In this document: piece by piece, positions 50,335 through 57,964 of the stretch
Position numbering within the stretch: the stretch's first letter is position 1
Layout: each line of letters starts with the position of its first letter
From: an uncultured Eubacteriales bacterium
Lineage (GTDB): Bacteria; Bacillota; Clostridia; Oscillospirales; Oscillospiraceae
Length of the DNA: 64,000 bases
Reading direction: 5' to 3'
NCBI GenBank assembly: GCA_900320595.1
Contig: ONSW01000002.1
Coordinates: 30,613-94,612, forward strand
Notes under the pieces: model-generated
The model's input: the letters and a program-made list of their open reading frames with translations, nothing else
Database searches by the model: none
What the model was told of the DNA's origin: nothing
Position numbers and translations under genes: made by a program

Positions 50335-50363
50335 TTGTAAGTGTCCGCTTCAAATGGTATACT
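50335..50363 (+). promoter_or_regulatory. Promoter of the DUF402-GNAT gene
   Basis: TTGTAA (50335-50340), 17 bases, TATACT (50358-50363), 40 bases before the ATG at 50403. Confidence 0.7.
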
Positions 50364-50402
50364 GTCGTCAGCGTATCCAAACGCGAAAAGAGGTGTATCG
50401 GC

Positions 50403-51419
50403 ATGGTCACAAAGGACATGGCCCGCAGTGAGTGGACACGCATCCGTTCGAAAGAGCAGGTCATTCTCCCCTGCACCTGCGAAGGTCTGCACGGGAAGAT
50501 CTCGCTTCTGAAAATGCTGGACGTCAGTGAGCCCTTCCGTCGTGTTTATGACGGCGAGGAGATCGTTCTTGCTGACAACGGCTTTTACTGGCTGCAGCTT
50601 GCCATGGAGGGCGAACACGCCTGGTTTACCGTCATGTTCGACGATCAGGGAAATCTGCTTCAGATCTATGTCGATGTAACGAACGGCAACCATACCGATG
50701 TAGACGATCCGACCTTTGAAGATCTGTTTCTGGACTATGTCGTATACGGAGAGAACATTCATGAGCTCGACCGGGACGAGCTTGACGCTGCTTATGCCTC
50801 CGGTTCTATCACGAAAGAGCAGTTTGACATCGCCCAAAACAGCGGAAAAGCGATCCTTCAATTTCTGACAAAACATCTCACAGAAGCGAAAGCTTACTTT
50901 ATCAAGCGTTTTGACGAACTGAAGGCAGAACTCGACCGTACGAAATCCCTTGAGAGAGGAAAAACCGCGAAAGAGAGAGCGGTCGATTCCGAAATTACGC
51001 TCATCCCCTATTATCCAAACAGCGACGTTACGCTCGCGTGGTATCAGGATCCGGATGTATGCCGGCAGGTCGATAATATCGACCACACCTACTCCCTTGA
51101 TCTTCTAAACGGGATGTATTCATACTTGAGCACGCACGGCGAGTGTTATTATATCTGTTACTGCGGCGGCCTGGTGGGCGACGTCTCCCTGCAGGACAAC
51201 GGCGAAGTGAGCATCGTGGTCTGTAAAGAGTTTCAAAACCGCCACATCGGACGCAGATGTATCGCCGCGATGCTCGATCTGGCAAAAGAAAAAGGCCTGC
51301 GGGAAGTCAGGGCACACATATACAGCTTCAACACACAAAGTCAGAGAATGTTCGAAGCAGCCGGCTTTCGAAAAACGGCAGACGAATGGTATTTCTTCCA
51401 CCTTGACGCGGAAGGATGA
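50403..51419 (+). CDS. DUF402-GNAT fusion protein
   Basis: A 338-residue two-domain protein; the ATG at 50403 is preceded by GAGGTG. The N-terminal half (about 1-170) is a DUF402 barrel-type domain. It shows LADNGFYWLQLAMEGEHAWFTVMF and the acidic pattern YVDVTNGNHTDVDDPTFEDLFLDYVVY, seen in nucleoside tri/diphosphatase and FomD-like proteins. The C-terminal half (about 195-338) is a GNAT acetyltransferase with RHIGRRCIAAMLDLA and NTQSQRMFEAAGF. A basic linker (SLERGKTAKERA) separates them. The fusion is unusual to me. The phosphorylase gene follows after 48 bases. Confidence 0.82.
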   Translation: MVTKDMARSEWTRIRSKEQVILPCTCEGLHGKISLLKMLDVSEPFRRVYDGEEIVLADNGFYWLQLAMEGEHAWFTVMFDDQGNLLQIYVDVTNGNHTDVDDPTFEDLFLDYVVYGENIHELDRDELDAAYASGSITKEQFDIAQNSGKAILQFLTKHLTEAKAYFIKRFDELKAELDRTKSLERGKTAKERAVDSEITLIPYYPNSDVTLAWYQDPDVCRQVDNIDHTYSLDLLNGMYSYLSTHGECYYICYCGGLVGDVSLQDNGEVSIVVCKEFQNRHIGRRCIAAMLDLAKEKGLREVRAHIYSFNTQSQRMFEAAGFRKTADEWYFFHLDAEG

Positions 51420-51467
51420 CCGCCGGATACTTTACTCTCTGCCCCACGTCAAAGAAGGAGAACGCAC

Positions 51468-52244
51468 ATGATCATAAACAGCTTCGATCCCAGCAGCCCG
51501 GAGATTGTCAGGGCGAAGGATACGATCCCGCAAAAAGACAAAGAATTGGCTCGCACGTTTTCTATCGACACCTTTATTCTGACCTTTTCAGGGAAACTGA
51601 TCGACGCTTTGCTGAAGGATAGTCTGATCGAGCCGCTGAATAAAAACCTGACGATCGGTTCGGCGGCGTATAGAAGCCCTGTTTTTCATATTTCCGACAC
51701 TTCCGTCGGTGTTGTTCTGTCCGGAATAGGGGCACCCATGATCGCAGCCATTCTTGAAGAGCTGGCGACCTTGTTTCACGCTCGCAATTATATAGTATTC
51801 GGCTCCTGCGGAGCCCTGACGGCTCTGCCCGAGGGACATATCATCGTGCCGACCCACGCTTACCGGGATGAAGGAACCAGCTATCATTACACGGAGGCAG
51901 GTGACTATATCGAAATCAGAAATGCGGCGAAACTTGCGCAGATCTTGGATAAACTCGGCGTTGACTATGTGGAGGGTAGGGCCTGGACAACGGACGCCTT
52001 TTACCGGGAAACGGAGCGCAACCGGGAAAAGCGCGTAGCGGAAGGCTGTCTTTGCGTGGAAATGGAGTGCAGCGCGGCGCAGGCCGTATGTGATTACAGG
52101 GGTCTTGAGCTGTATCAATTCGTATATGCGGCGGATTCACTGGACGGCGAATGGGCGCGCCGCATTCTGGGCGATCTTGAGATGGACGCCCGGATGCGAT
52201 ATTTTTTCCTCGCCCGGGAGATCGCAAAGCATATTTCACAATAA
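51468..52244 (+). CDS. Nucleoside phosphorylase-family protein
   Basis: A 258-residue member of the PNP/UDP phosphorylase superfamily, which cleaves nucleosides to base and ribose-1-phosphate (or hydrolyses them). Family blocks are VVLSGIGAPMIAAILEEL, YIVFGSCGALTALPEGHIIVP and the ribose/phosphate motif CLCVEMECSAAQAVCDYRG, with late YAADSLDGEWARR. It resembles uridine phosphorylase-like enzymes more than MTA/SAH nucleosidase, but the substrate is uncertain. The ribosome binding site AAGGAGAA precedes the ATG. It is cotranscribed with the DUF402-GNAT gene, with a terminator after it. Confidence 0.88.
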   Translation: MIINSFDPSSPEIVRAKDTIPQKDKELARTFSIDTFILTFSGKLIDALLKDSLIEPLNKNLTIGSAAYRSPVFHISDTSVGVVLSGIGAPMIAAILEELATLFHARNYIVFGSCGALTALPEGHIIVPTHAYRDEGTSYHYTEAGDYIEIRNAAKLAQILDKLGVDYVEGRAWTTDAFYRETERNREKRVAEGCLCVEMECSAAQAVCDYRGLELYQFVYAADSLDGEWARRILGDLEMDARMRYFFLAREIAKHISQ

Positions 52245-52286
52245 AGCAGATGTAATACGGCATGATAAAAATCGACGCGAAAAAAT

Positions 52287-52324
52287 GAACAGGAGCGAGA
52301 AGAAAAGCTTCTCGCTCCTGTTTT
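52287..52324 (+). terminator. Terminator of the phosphorylase operon
   Basis: AACAGGAGCGAGAAG-aaaag-CTTCTCGCTCCTGTT followed by TTA. Confidence 0.88.
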
Positions 52325-52327
52325 AAT

Positions 52328-52364
52328 TGGTGGAGAGTTGCGGGATCGATCCGCTGACCTTTCC
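52328..52364 (-). pseudogene. Degenerate tRNA 3' end (first copy)
   Basis: Minus strand GGTCAGCGGATCGATCCCGC followed by AACTCTCCACCA resembles a tRNA T-arm, acceptor 3' strand and CCA. The T-loop is damaged (ATCGATC instead of TTCGA) and no matching 5' half exists. It is about 85 percent identical over 30 bases to the copy at 52489. Confidence 0.55.
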
Positions 52365-52455
52365 GGCGGTAAACGCCGGAAAGCCCGCCGGAGGCGGGTT
52401 TTGATTAAAACGCAAGAGATCAGCGGCTGCACGAACCCTGGTTTCTACCAAACAA

Positions 52456-52487
52456 AAAAACCGAGGATCAAAGTCCTCGGTTTCTGT
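52456..52487 (-). terminator. Terminator behind the tRNA-Ala remnant
   Basis: AAACCGAGGA-tcaaag-TCCTCGGTTT with a minus-strand TTTTTTT run, three bases beyond the CCA of the remnant at 52489. Confidence 0.8.
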
Positions 52488-52488
52488 T

Positions 52489-52534
52489 TGGTGGAGATAA
52501 GCGGGATCGAACCGCTGACCTCTTGAATGCCATT
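52489..52534 (-). pseudogene. tRNA-Ala (GGC) 3' half, truncated
   Basis: Minus strand AATGGCATTCAAGAGG, then TCAGCGGTTCGATCCCGC and TTATCTCCACCA. This equals the anticodon loop (GGC), T arm and acceptor 3' strand of a Firmicutes tRNA-Ala, with CCA and a terminator. Upstream, GCGCTC replaces GCGCTTG, and the D arm and 5' acceptor strand cannot be found. It is therefore a broken gene or the displaced tRNA end left by an integration event. Confidence 0.75.
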
Positions 52535-52941
52535 GAGCGCCTCGCAACTTTTGGCGGTGAAAAAGTTCGCGAAATCGCAAATATCAAATCATTTTAAAAA
52601 CTATTTTTAATGGTCAGAACATTGTGTTTCTTCTTCATTCCAGTCAAATTTACAGTCGGGAATTTTGGCTTATATATAAGTATATAGAGGCTCCCGAAGC
52701 CCGTAGAAATCCGACTGGAATCATCTATCAGGCAACAATTATGGGCAGTACAGAATTGAATCCCAGGTTTTCATTCAAGAGGTCACCCGACTTGGTTTTT
52801 GAAATGCTTCCTGCATAGGGAGTAAACATGAAAATCTAATGTGTCTGGAAGAAATGACTGTAAAAATGACTGGAATTGATTCGTACCTAACAGGATATTC
52901 AACTGGAATAACCTATAGAGTTTTAGAAGGAGACAACTATA
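52535..52941. other. AT-rich non-coding scar
   Basis: About 400 bases with no convincing gene. Its base composition is clearly more AT-rich than its surroundings. The word ACTGGAAT recurs three times (near 52710, 52870 and 52903). It contains the leader and ribosome binding site (GAAGGAG) of the TnpV-like gene. It looks like the remains of inserted DNA beside the truncated tRNA. Confidence 0.5.
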
Positions 52942-53292
52942 ATGACCATCCAATACCATAAATCCGGAGATTATTATCTCCCCAATCTTGTGTTTGAAGA
53001 TACCGAAGTACAGCCTATTGGCAAGTATGGCCGGATGCGCAAATGCTATTTGAAGGAGCACCGTCCGGCACTGTACTCCAATCTGCTTCTGTCCGGGAAG
53101 TTGTTTCAGCATTTGGCCGAAATCGACGGAGCCTGTGAGGAGCGCTTGGAACTGCTTATCCGGCAGATGACCAAACAAGAAGGTGTGACCGAAGCGCTCA
53201 AGGCCACTGATCAGATGGAATGGGTGCGCCGCATGAACAGCATCCGCAGTCGGGCGGAGGAGATCGTGCTGAGCGAACTCGTATACTGCTGA
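52942..53292 (+). CDS. TnpV-like transposon-encoded protein
   Basis: A 116-residue protein resembling TnpV, a small protein of unknown role carried by clostridial mobilisable transposons. The recognisable pattern is YHKSGDYYLPNL, a KCYLKEHRPALYSNLLLSGKL helix, QMTKQEGVTEALKA and MEWVRRMNSIRSRAEEIV. No recombinase or relaxase gene is nearby, so it is an orphan. AAGGAG lies before the ATG. It marks former mobile DNA at this site. Confidence 0.82.
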   Translation: MTIQYHKSGDYYLPNLVFEDTEVQPIGKYGRMRKCYLKEHRPALYSNLLLSGKLFQHLAEIDGACEERLELLIRQMTKQEGVTEALKATDQMEWVRRMNSIRSRAEEIVLSELVYC

Positions 53293-53305
53293 TGGAGGTG
53301 TCGAG

Positions 53306-53587
53306 ATGCTGATTCTGGAAGATCTTTACCTCGGCGATGTTCGCCCCAGCGAGCGCAGCTTCAAGCGCAACAGCCAGTACGCCAAGGCGTTGGACGAAGT
53401 TGTGAGAGCCGGGGACGCGCTGACCGACACCCTCACCGAAAAGCAGAAGGAAATGTTCGAGGACTACATGACCGCCCAGCGGGAGGTCAATGTGCTCACC
53501 GATTGTGAGACTTTTATCTACGCTTTCCGTCTGGCCGCAAAGATCATGATCGATGTGCTGACCAACGGGACGATGAAGGAAATCTAA
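53306..53587 (+). CDS. DUF6809-like small protein of mobile elements
   Basis: A 93-residue helical protein starting MLILEDLYLGDVRPSERSF and ending FRLAAKIMIDVL. This pattern, LYxGxxRPSE at the start and FxxxFRLxxxIMI near the end, is common in small proteins of clostridial mobile elements (annotated DUF6809 as I recall). GGAGG precedes the ATG, and it lies 13 bases after the TnpV-like gene. Function unknown. Confidence 0.75.
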   Translation: MLILEDLYLGDVRPSERSFKRNSQYAKALDEVVRAGDALTDTLTEKQKEMFEDYMTAQREVNVLTDCETFIYAFRLAAKIMIDVLTNGTMKEI

Positions 53588-53598
53588 ATCATTCAAAG

Positions 53599-53630
53599 CG
53601 AGGATGGGACGATGATCCCATCCTCGTTTC
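53599..53630. terminator. Bidirectional terminator
   Basis: CGAGGATGGGA-cgatga-TCCCATCCTCG followed on the plus strand by TTTCCTTTTT, between the convergent DUF6809-like and DUF364 genes. Confidence 0.85.
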
Positions 53631-53639
53631 CTTTTTCCG

Positions 53640-54413
53640 TTACACCTGCACGCACTCGTCTTTTCCGGGGAAAGGCTGTTGCCGATGTTTCAGGGAACCT
53701 GATACGCCCTCGGAGAAGCGGTTGACCGAGGTGCGCTTTTCCACGATGGCTTTCAGCATGGCGTCGCTTTCCGTGATGACACGGCCGCTTAGTCTGCTGA
53801 TACCCAACTTCAGCAGTTCCGGGCAGCAGGTGACCGTCGGCCCGGTAAGGATGACCTCGGCGTTCCGGCTCAGTTCCAGAAGGCGCGGCATGGTCTTGTT
53901 GATGGCCGCACTGCCGGTGATGATCACGAGATCGCACAGCGGCAGATAGAACTCGCTTGCGCTGTCCGGCAGGGCTCCGGCTTTTTCTTCCCGGTCCATG
54001 ATGTACAGCTTCTTGGCGGAGATAAAATCCTCCTGCGTCATGTTGCTGTGGCCGATCATCATGCCCACCATCCCCACCGTGCGGCCGCGGATCTCGACGC
54101 CGTCCAGCGTTTTGGCGTCAGTCTTTACAAAGCCGCAGCCGTCGTGGTTATAGAAGGCGTTGACCGCGGCGAAGGCCTCGCTGGCCTCCTCCATATTCCA
54201 GGAGAGCATGGCCTGTCCGGCCTGACTGAGCGGCAAGCCGAGCAGACTTTCAAACATCCGCGGGACCGTCTCGCCCGGGGTGTGCATGGCGACGCCCGTC
54301 CGGCCGTCGCTGAGCACCGCCGCCGTCCAGGAGATCCCGTTCACCAGCTTTTGAACCGTCAAGTTCCCCGGCAGACCTGTCTGGAGGATTTCGTAATAGG
54401 ACGTGTCGATCAT
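53640..54413 (-). CDS. DUF4213/DUF364 family protein (copy 2)
   Basis: A 257-residue protein of the putative heavy-metal-chelation family, clearly homologous to the one at 40354. Blocks include SWNMEEASEAFAAVNAFYN, GRTVGMVGMMIGH, CDLVIITGSAAINKTMPRL and LTGPTVTCCPELLKLG. The C-terminus extends past the copy-1 end with HRQQPFPGKDECVQV. It starts one base after hypB and belongs to the exporter-hypB operon behind G/C-tract operator A. A metal-related role is inferred from family naming and this context. Confidence 0.87.
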   Translation of the reverse strand: MIDTSYYEILQTGLPGNLTVQKLVNGISWTAAVLSDGRTGVAMHTPGETVPRMFESLLGLPLSQAGQAMLSWNMEEASEAFAAVNAFYNHDGCGFVKTDAKTLDGVEIRGRTVGMVGMMIGHSNMTQEDFISAKKLYIMDREEKAGALPDSASEFYLPLCDLVIITGSAAINKTMPRLLELSRNAEVILTGPTVTCCPELLKLGISRLSGRVITESDAMLKAIVEKRTSVNRFSEGVSGSLKHRQQPFPGKDECVQV

Positions 54414-54414
54414 C

Positions 54415-55083
54415 TTACCGGATCCAGTTCAGCGTCTGCTCCCGCAGCCAGTCGGCCCACTCCTGCACGCCCTCGCCGGTCTTAGCGCAGATGGGAATGA
54501 CCTTCATGTTTGGATTCAGGCGCCATACATACTCCTTGCACTTCTCAAGATCAAAGTCAAACACGTTCATCACGTCGATCTTGTTGATGAGCAGCACGTC
54601 GCAGATCGTGAACATCAGCGGGTATTTCAGCGGCTTGTCATGGCCTTCCGGAACGGAGAGGATCATGGCGTTCTTGACCGCGCCGGTATCAAACTCCGCC
54701 GGGCAGACCAGGTTGCCGATGTTTTCCAGAATGGCCAGGTCCACGTCCTCTGTGCCGAGATTTTCCAGTCCCTGCCGTGTCATGTGCGCATCCAGATGAC
54801 ACATGCCGCCGGTGTGGAGCTGAATCACCTTGACCCCGGTCTTTTCAATGGTGGCCGCGTCCACGTCCGAGTCGATATCGGCCTCCATGACGCCGATGCG
54901 CAGCTCGTCCTTCAGCGCCTCGATGGTGCGGCGCAGCGTTGTGGTCTTGCCCGAGCCGGGAGAGGACATAAGATTGAGCAGAAAGGTTTTGTCCGCTTTC
55001 AGCTCTTTTCTGAGTTCCTCCGCCCTCCGGTCGTTGTTTTCCATCACGCTCTGTTTGACTTCGATGACTTTGAATTCAGGCAT
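54415..55083 (-). CDS. hypB: Nickel-insertion GTPase HypB
   Basis: HypB is a SIMIBI GTPase that delivers nickel to [NiFe]-hydrogenase (and urease-type) maturation with HypA. The 222-residue protein has Walker A MSSPGSGKTTTL (about 38-50), the metal-site segment GGMCHLDAHM with the conserved Cys and His, ENIGNLVCPAEFD and the guanine motif NKID. The N-terminal CxxCGC nickel motif and histidine stretch are absent. No hypA or hydrogenase gene is in the window. It sits with a DUF364 protein and downstream of a broken MATE gene whose frame overlaps its start by about 40 bases. Confidence 0.95.
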   Translation of the reverse strand: MPEFKVIEVKQSVMENNDRRAEELRKELKADKTFLLNLMSSPGSGKTTTLRRTIEALKDELRIGVMEADIDSDVDAATIEKTGVKVIQLHTGGMCHLDAHMTRQGLENLGTEDVDLAILENIGNLVCPAEFDTGAVKNAMILSVPEGHDKPLKYPLMFTICDVLLINKIDVMNVFDFDLEKCKEYVWRLNPNMKVIPICAKTGEGVQEWADWLREQTLNWIR

Positions 55084-56379
55084 TTTCGTTTCCTCGCTAT
55101 TTTTTGTTTTTTGTATTCACGATAGTAGTATACGCACATGCCGAGAGCTGTGAGTCCCCAGGTGATCGGATAGGCCGCGGCCACGCTTTGGATGCTGCGG
55201 GTGTGCGGGACGATCCAAAACAGGAGTGCCGAGCGGATCAGGCAAAGGTTGACCAGCACGATCAGCATGGGTGCCTTTGTTTTGCCCTGACCGCGCAGAC
55301 CGTCGCCCAGGATCTGGTGGATCGGATACAGCACGTAAAACGGAAACGTGACCGCGATGATTCGCCGTCCCAGGGCAATGACATACGGCTCTTTGATAAA
55401 CAGACGAAACAGCGCCCCGCCGAAGAGCAGCGACACGGCTGAAAGGATCGCCGTCAGTCCCAGCGAGATCAGAAGGCTGTCGCGCGTACCCCTTCGGATG
55501 CGTGCAAGCTGCCCGGCGCCGCTGTTCTGCCCGCTGAAGGTCATGATCGCCTGGCCCAGCGCCATGATCGGCAGATAGATGATCAGTTTCTACCTTGAAA
55601 TACGCGGTAAAGGCCGCAATCGCATCGGCGCCGAAGGAATTGATATGCGCCTGCACCACCACGTTGGACAGCGTGATCACCAGTGCCTGCGCTCCGGCCG
55701 GCAGACCGATGGCGACGGTCTTTTTCAGCAGTGCCGGATCGAAGCGGATCCCCCGGAGGCGCAGCGCAAAGGCGTTATCCAGTCGGCACAGCTTCCGCGC
55801 AACCAGCGCCGCCGCTACGGTCTGGGAAAAGAGTGAGGCCCAGGCCACGCCCACAACGCCGTTTGCCAGCACGCGAAGCAGCAGCCAGTCGGCCGCCACA
55901 TTGACAAGGCCAGCGCACGAAGCATTCCCGCACCGAAATTATAGGCGATGATCGAGGGCAGCGAGAGGAAATAGATCCGCAGGTAGACCTCCGCGTTTGC
56001 ACGGATCTCCTCCGGCGTGCGGATCAGGCGCAGATAGCCCGGCGCCAGCAGCCAGCCGAGCAGGGCGAGTACGACCCCGCCCGCCAGCGCAAGCGCCGCC
56101 GTGTTGCCGATCGCGCGACGCAGTTTGTCCACGTCACGCTCGCCCCTGCTCTGTGCGATCACAACGCCTGCGCCCACGGCCAGACCGCCGAAGAAGCCGA
56201 TCAGGCAGGTGATCAGCAGCGTGCTGGCTCCGATCGCCGCAGAAGCCGTTGCCTACAAAGATTAGATCGACGGTGCTGTATAACTGCTGCACCAGCGTCC
56301 CCAACAGCAGCGGGAGGGCGAAGCGCAGCAGCTTTTGTATGATCGGGCCGGTTGTCAGGTCCTCGTTTCTTTGATTCAT
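55044..56379 (-). pseudogene. MATE-family efflux transporter, frameshifted
   Basis: The sequence of a multidrug/metabolite MATE transporter (about 440 residues expected) is spread over different frames. The N-terminus is intact (MNQRNEDLTTGPIIQKLLRF, VDLIFVGN). The frame is lost near 56255, where ASAAIGASTLLITCLIGFF continues in another frame. It is lost again near 55910 after GMLRALA, with material missing before LVNVAADWLLLRVL. A third loss lies near 55590 (AYFKVE / LIIYLPIMALGQAIM). The C-terminal part runs to 55044, overlapping hypB. At least three lesions make it non-functional unless they are sequencing errors. It is the first gene after operator A. Confidence 0.88.
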
Positions 56380-56536
56380 GGCATGAAGTTGATCTTAACA
56401 GTATGATAGCCCCCCGAGTGACCGGCTCGGAGGGCTATAGCAAGAGAGATCCTCGGCTGCCTTTGTGTCGGAGAGGTGAAAGAGACACGTGGATTGAGGG
56501 GATCCAGGCAACCGATCAAGCATCTGATCTGATAAG
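56380..56536 (-). other. Structured 5' leader of the exporter-hypB operon
   Basis: About 150 transcribed bases before the MATE start codon. Stems on the minus strand: 56506-56514 with 56454-56462 (nine pairs), enclosing 56491-56505 (GGAT/ATCC) and 56465-56488 (GTGTC/GACAC) as a three-way junction. A strong hairpin at 56406-56438 (ATAGCCC.CCGAG) follows, without a T-run. I could not match it to a known riboswitch. Confidence 0.55.
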
Positions 56537-56580
56537 AGCATAACAGAATTCTCGGCCGTGCGGAAGCCCCCCTGGGGGAT
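56537..56580 (-). promoter_or_regulatory. Operator/promoter A (exporter-hypB-DUF364 operon)
   Basis: Minus strand ATCCCCCAGGGGGGCTT (56564-56580). Its last TT begins the -35 TTCCGC (56560-56565), followed by 17 bases and TATGCT (56537-56542). Same layout as sites B, C and D. Confidence 0.8.
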
Positions 56581-56602
56581 GAAATTTGAAAAATGACTTG
56601 TT

Positions 56603-57178
56603 TTATTTCGCCGTGCCGGAAAGCAGAAACAGCGAGTCGTTATCACAGATACAGTCGATCGCGAAGAATTCCCGCCAGAATTTGGCTTCCTCCTCCGCAG
56701 GGAGCAGCTGCCTTGCAAGGCCGCCCGGCATGATGCTGCCGAGCGTGTTCATCCGGTCGCGGCCAAAGGGAAACGCAACGGTAAGCCTCCCACGCGGCAG
56801 CAGAAGCTCTCGCGCTTTTTTCAGAAAGTCACGCGGCTGAAGGAAGTGGTGATAGGCGTTAAAAGACACGATCACCTCGTAGCCGGGCTGCTCAAGCTGC
56901 AGGAAGTCAGCCTGGGTCAGGTGGATGCGCGGATCGGCACCGTACTTTTTCTGCGCCAGACGGATCATTTCTCCAGAGATGTCCACACCCTCGATCTCAC
57001 AGGCTCCGCCGTCCATGAGATCGGCAAACATCGCACCGCTGCCGCAGCCGACGTCCATCACACAGGCACCGCCCCGGTGGATCGAGACCATGGCCGTGAC
57101 GATGCGGGCGGCCTTGGCCTCGGCGTAATCGTCGTCCCAGATCGGCGCGACGGAATCATAGTATTCGGCGATCTGCAT
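56603..57178 (-). CDS. Class I SAM-dependent methyltransferase (1)
   Basis: A 191-residue small-molecule-type methyltransferase. The SAM-binding motif I is VMDVGCGSGAMFADL near 41-55. An acidic residue after GVDIS, the motif ADFLQLEQPGYEVIVSFNAYHHF, and a LLPRGRLTVAFPFGRDR strand follow. It is the last gene of the importer operon, 36 bases after the second ATPase, so it is expected to be expressed together with the transporter. A methylated metal chelator or modification of the imported compound is possible; the substrate is unknown. Confidence 0.88.
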   Translation of the reverse strand: MQIAEYYDSVAPIWDDDYAEAKAARIVTAMVSIHRGGACVMDVGCGSGAMFADLMDGGACEIEGVDISGEMIRLAQKKYGADPRIHLTQADFLQLEQPGYEVIVSFNAYHHFLQPRDFLKKARELLLPRGRLTVAFPFGRDRMNTLGSIMPGGLARQLLPAEEEAKFWREFFAIDCICDNDSLFLLSGTAK

Positions 57179-57214
57179 GAGCTTCCTCCCTGCATAAAAA
57201 CACGGGCCATTTCC

Positions 57215-57964
57215 CTAATCTTTGATTTCCAGGACAGAATCGACCAGCTTTTTTGTATAAGCCTCTCTGGGCTGACGGATCATCTGTGCCGCCGGGCCTT
57301 CCTCCACGAGCGCGCCGTCCCGCATGATCATCACCCGGTCGCACAGGCAGCGGATCACCGCCAAATCGTGGGAGACAAAGATCGCGGAGGTATGGCTCTC
57401 GCGGCAGATGCCGGCAAGCAGATGCAGAATCTGCGCCTGGGAGGATACGTCGAGCGCGCTGGTGATTTCGTCGCAGAGCAGGATCTCCGGCTCGACGGCC
57501 ATGGCGCGGGCGATCGCCATACGCTGGCACTGCCCGCCGCTGAGCTGGCGGGGCGTGCGATCCATCAGTTCCCGCTGAAGCCCCACCCGATCAGCCAGCG
57601 AGGCCAGGTCGAGCGGCGCGTTTCTTCCGCGCAGACTGCGGACCGACTCGGTGATCGAATCCGCGATCGTGCGGCGGGGATGGAAAGAGGCCGGTGCGTT
57701 CTGAAAAATCATCTGCATCGTCCGGTATTCTTCTTTGGTGCGCCGGGGCGAGAGTTCTTTTCCATGGAGCAGGATGCTGCCCGCGCTGGGCGCTTCCAGG
57801 CCGGAAATAAGCTTTAGGAGCGTGGACTTACCGCTGCCGCTCTCTCCCGCAACGCCCAGGATCTCCCCGCTCTCGAGGCGAAAGTCGACTCCGCGCAGCG
57901 CGTGGATCACGGTGCTTTGCTGCTCATAGCGCTTGGCAAGGCTTTTTCCTTCCAGAATGATCAT
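57215..57964 (-). CDS. Nickel/peptide-type ABC transporter ATP-binding protein (2)
   Basis: A 249-residue ATPase starting at the ATG at 57964, overlapping the stop of ATPase 1 by four bases. Walker A is GESGSGKSTLLKL (about 38-46). The Q-loop is IFQNAPASF, the signature LSGGQCQRM, Walker B ILLCDEITSALD and the H-loop VSHD. It is the shorter of the two ATPases, as NikE/OppF partners are. Together with ATPase 1 it powers import through the two permeases. Confidence 0.92.
   Translation of the reverse strand: MIILEGKSLAKRYEQQSTVIHALRGVDFRLESGEILGVAGESGSGKSTLLKLISGLEAPSAGSILLHGKELSPRRTKEEYRTMQMIFQNAPASFHPRRTIADSITESVRSLRGRNAPLDLASLADRVGLQRELMDRTPRQLSGGQCQRMAIARAMAVEPEILLCDEITSALDVSSQAQILHLLAGICRESHTSAIFVSHDLAVIRCLCDRVMIMRDGALVEEGPAAQMIRQPREAYTKKLVDSVLEIKD

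Noticed and set aside
52388-52445. Another tRNA on the plus strand near the tRNA remnants
   Set aside because: GCGGCTGCACGAACCCTGG lacks a T-loop consensus and no cloverleaf can be drawn.
56440-56520. Plus-strand similarity to a SAM-I riboswitch (AGGTG, GGCAACC)
   Set aside because: Only short words match; the conserved core order and kink-turn are missing and no gene follows on that strand.
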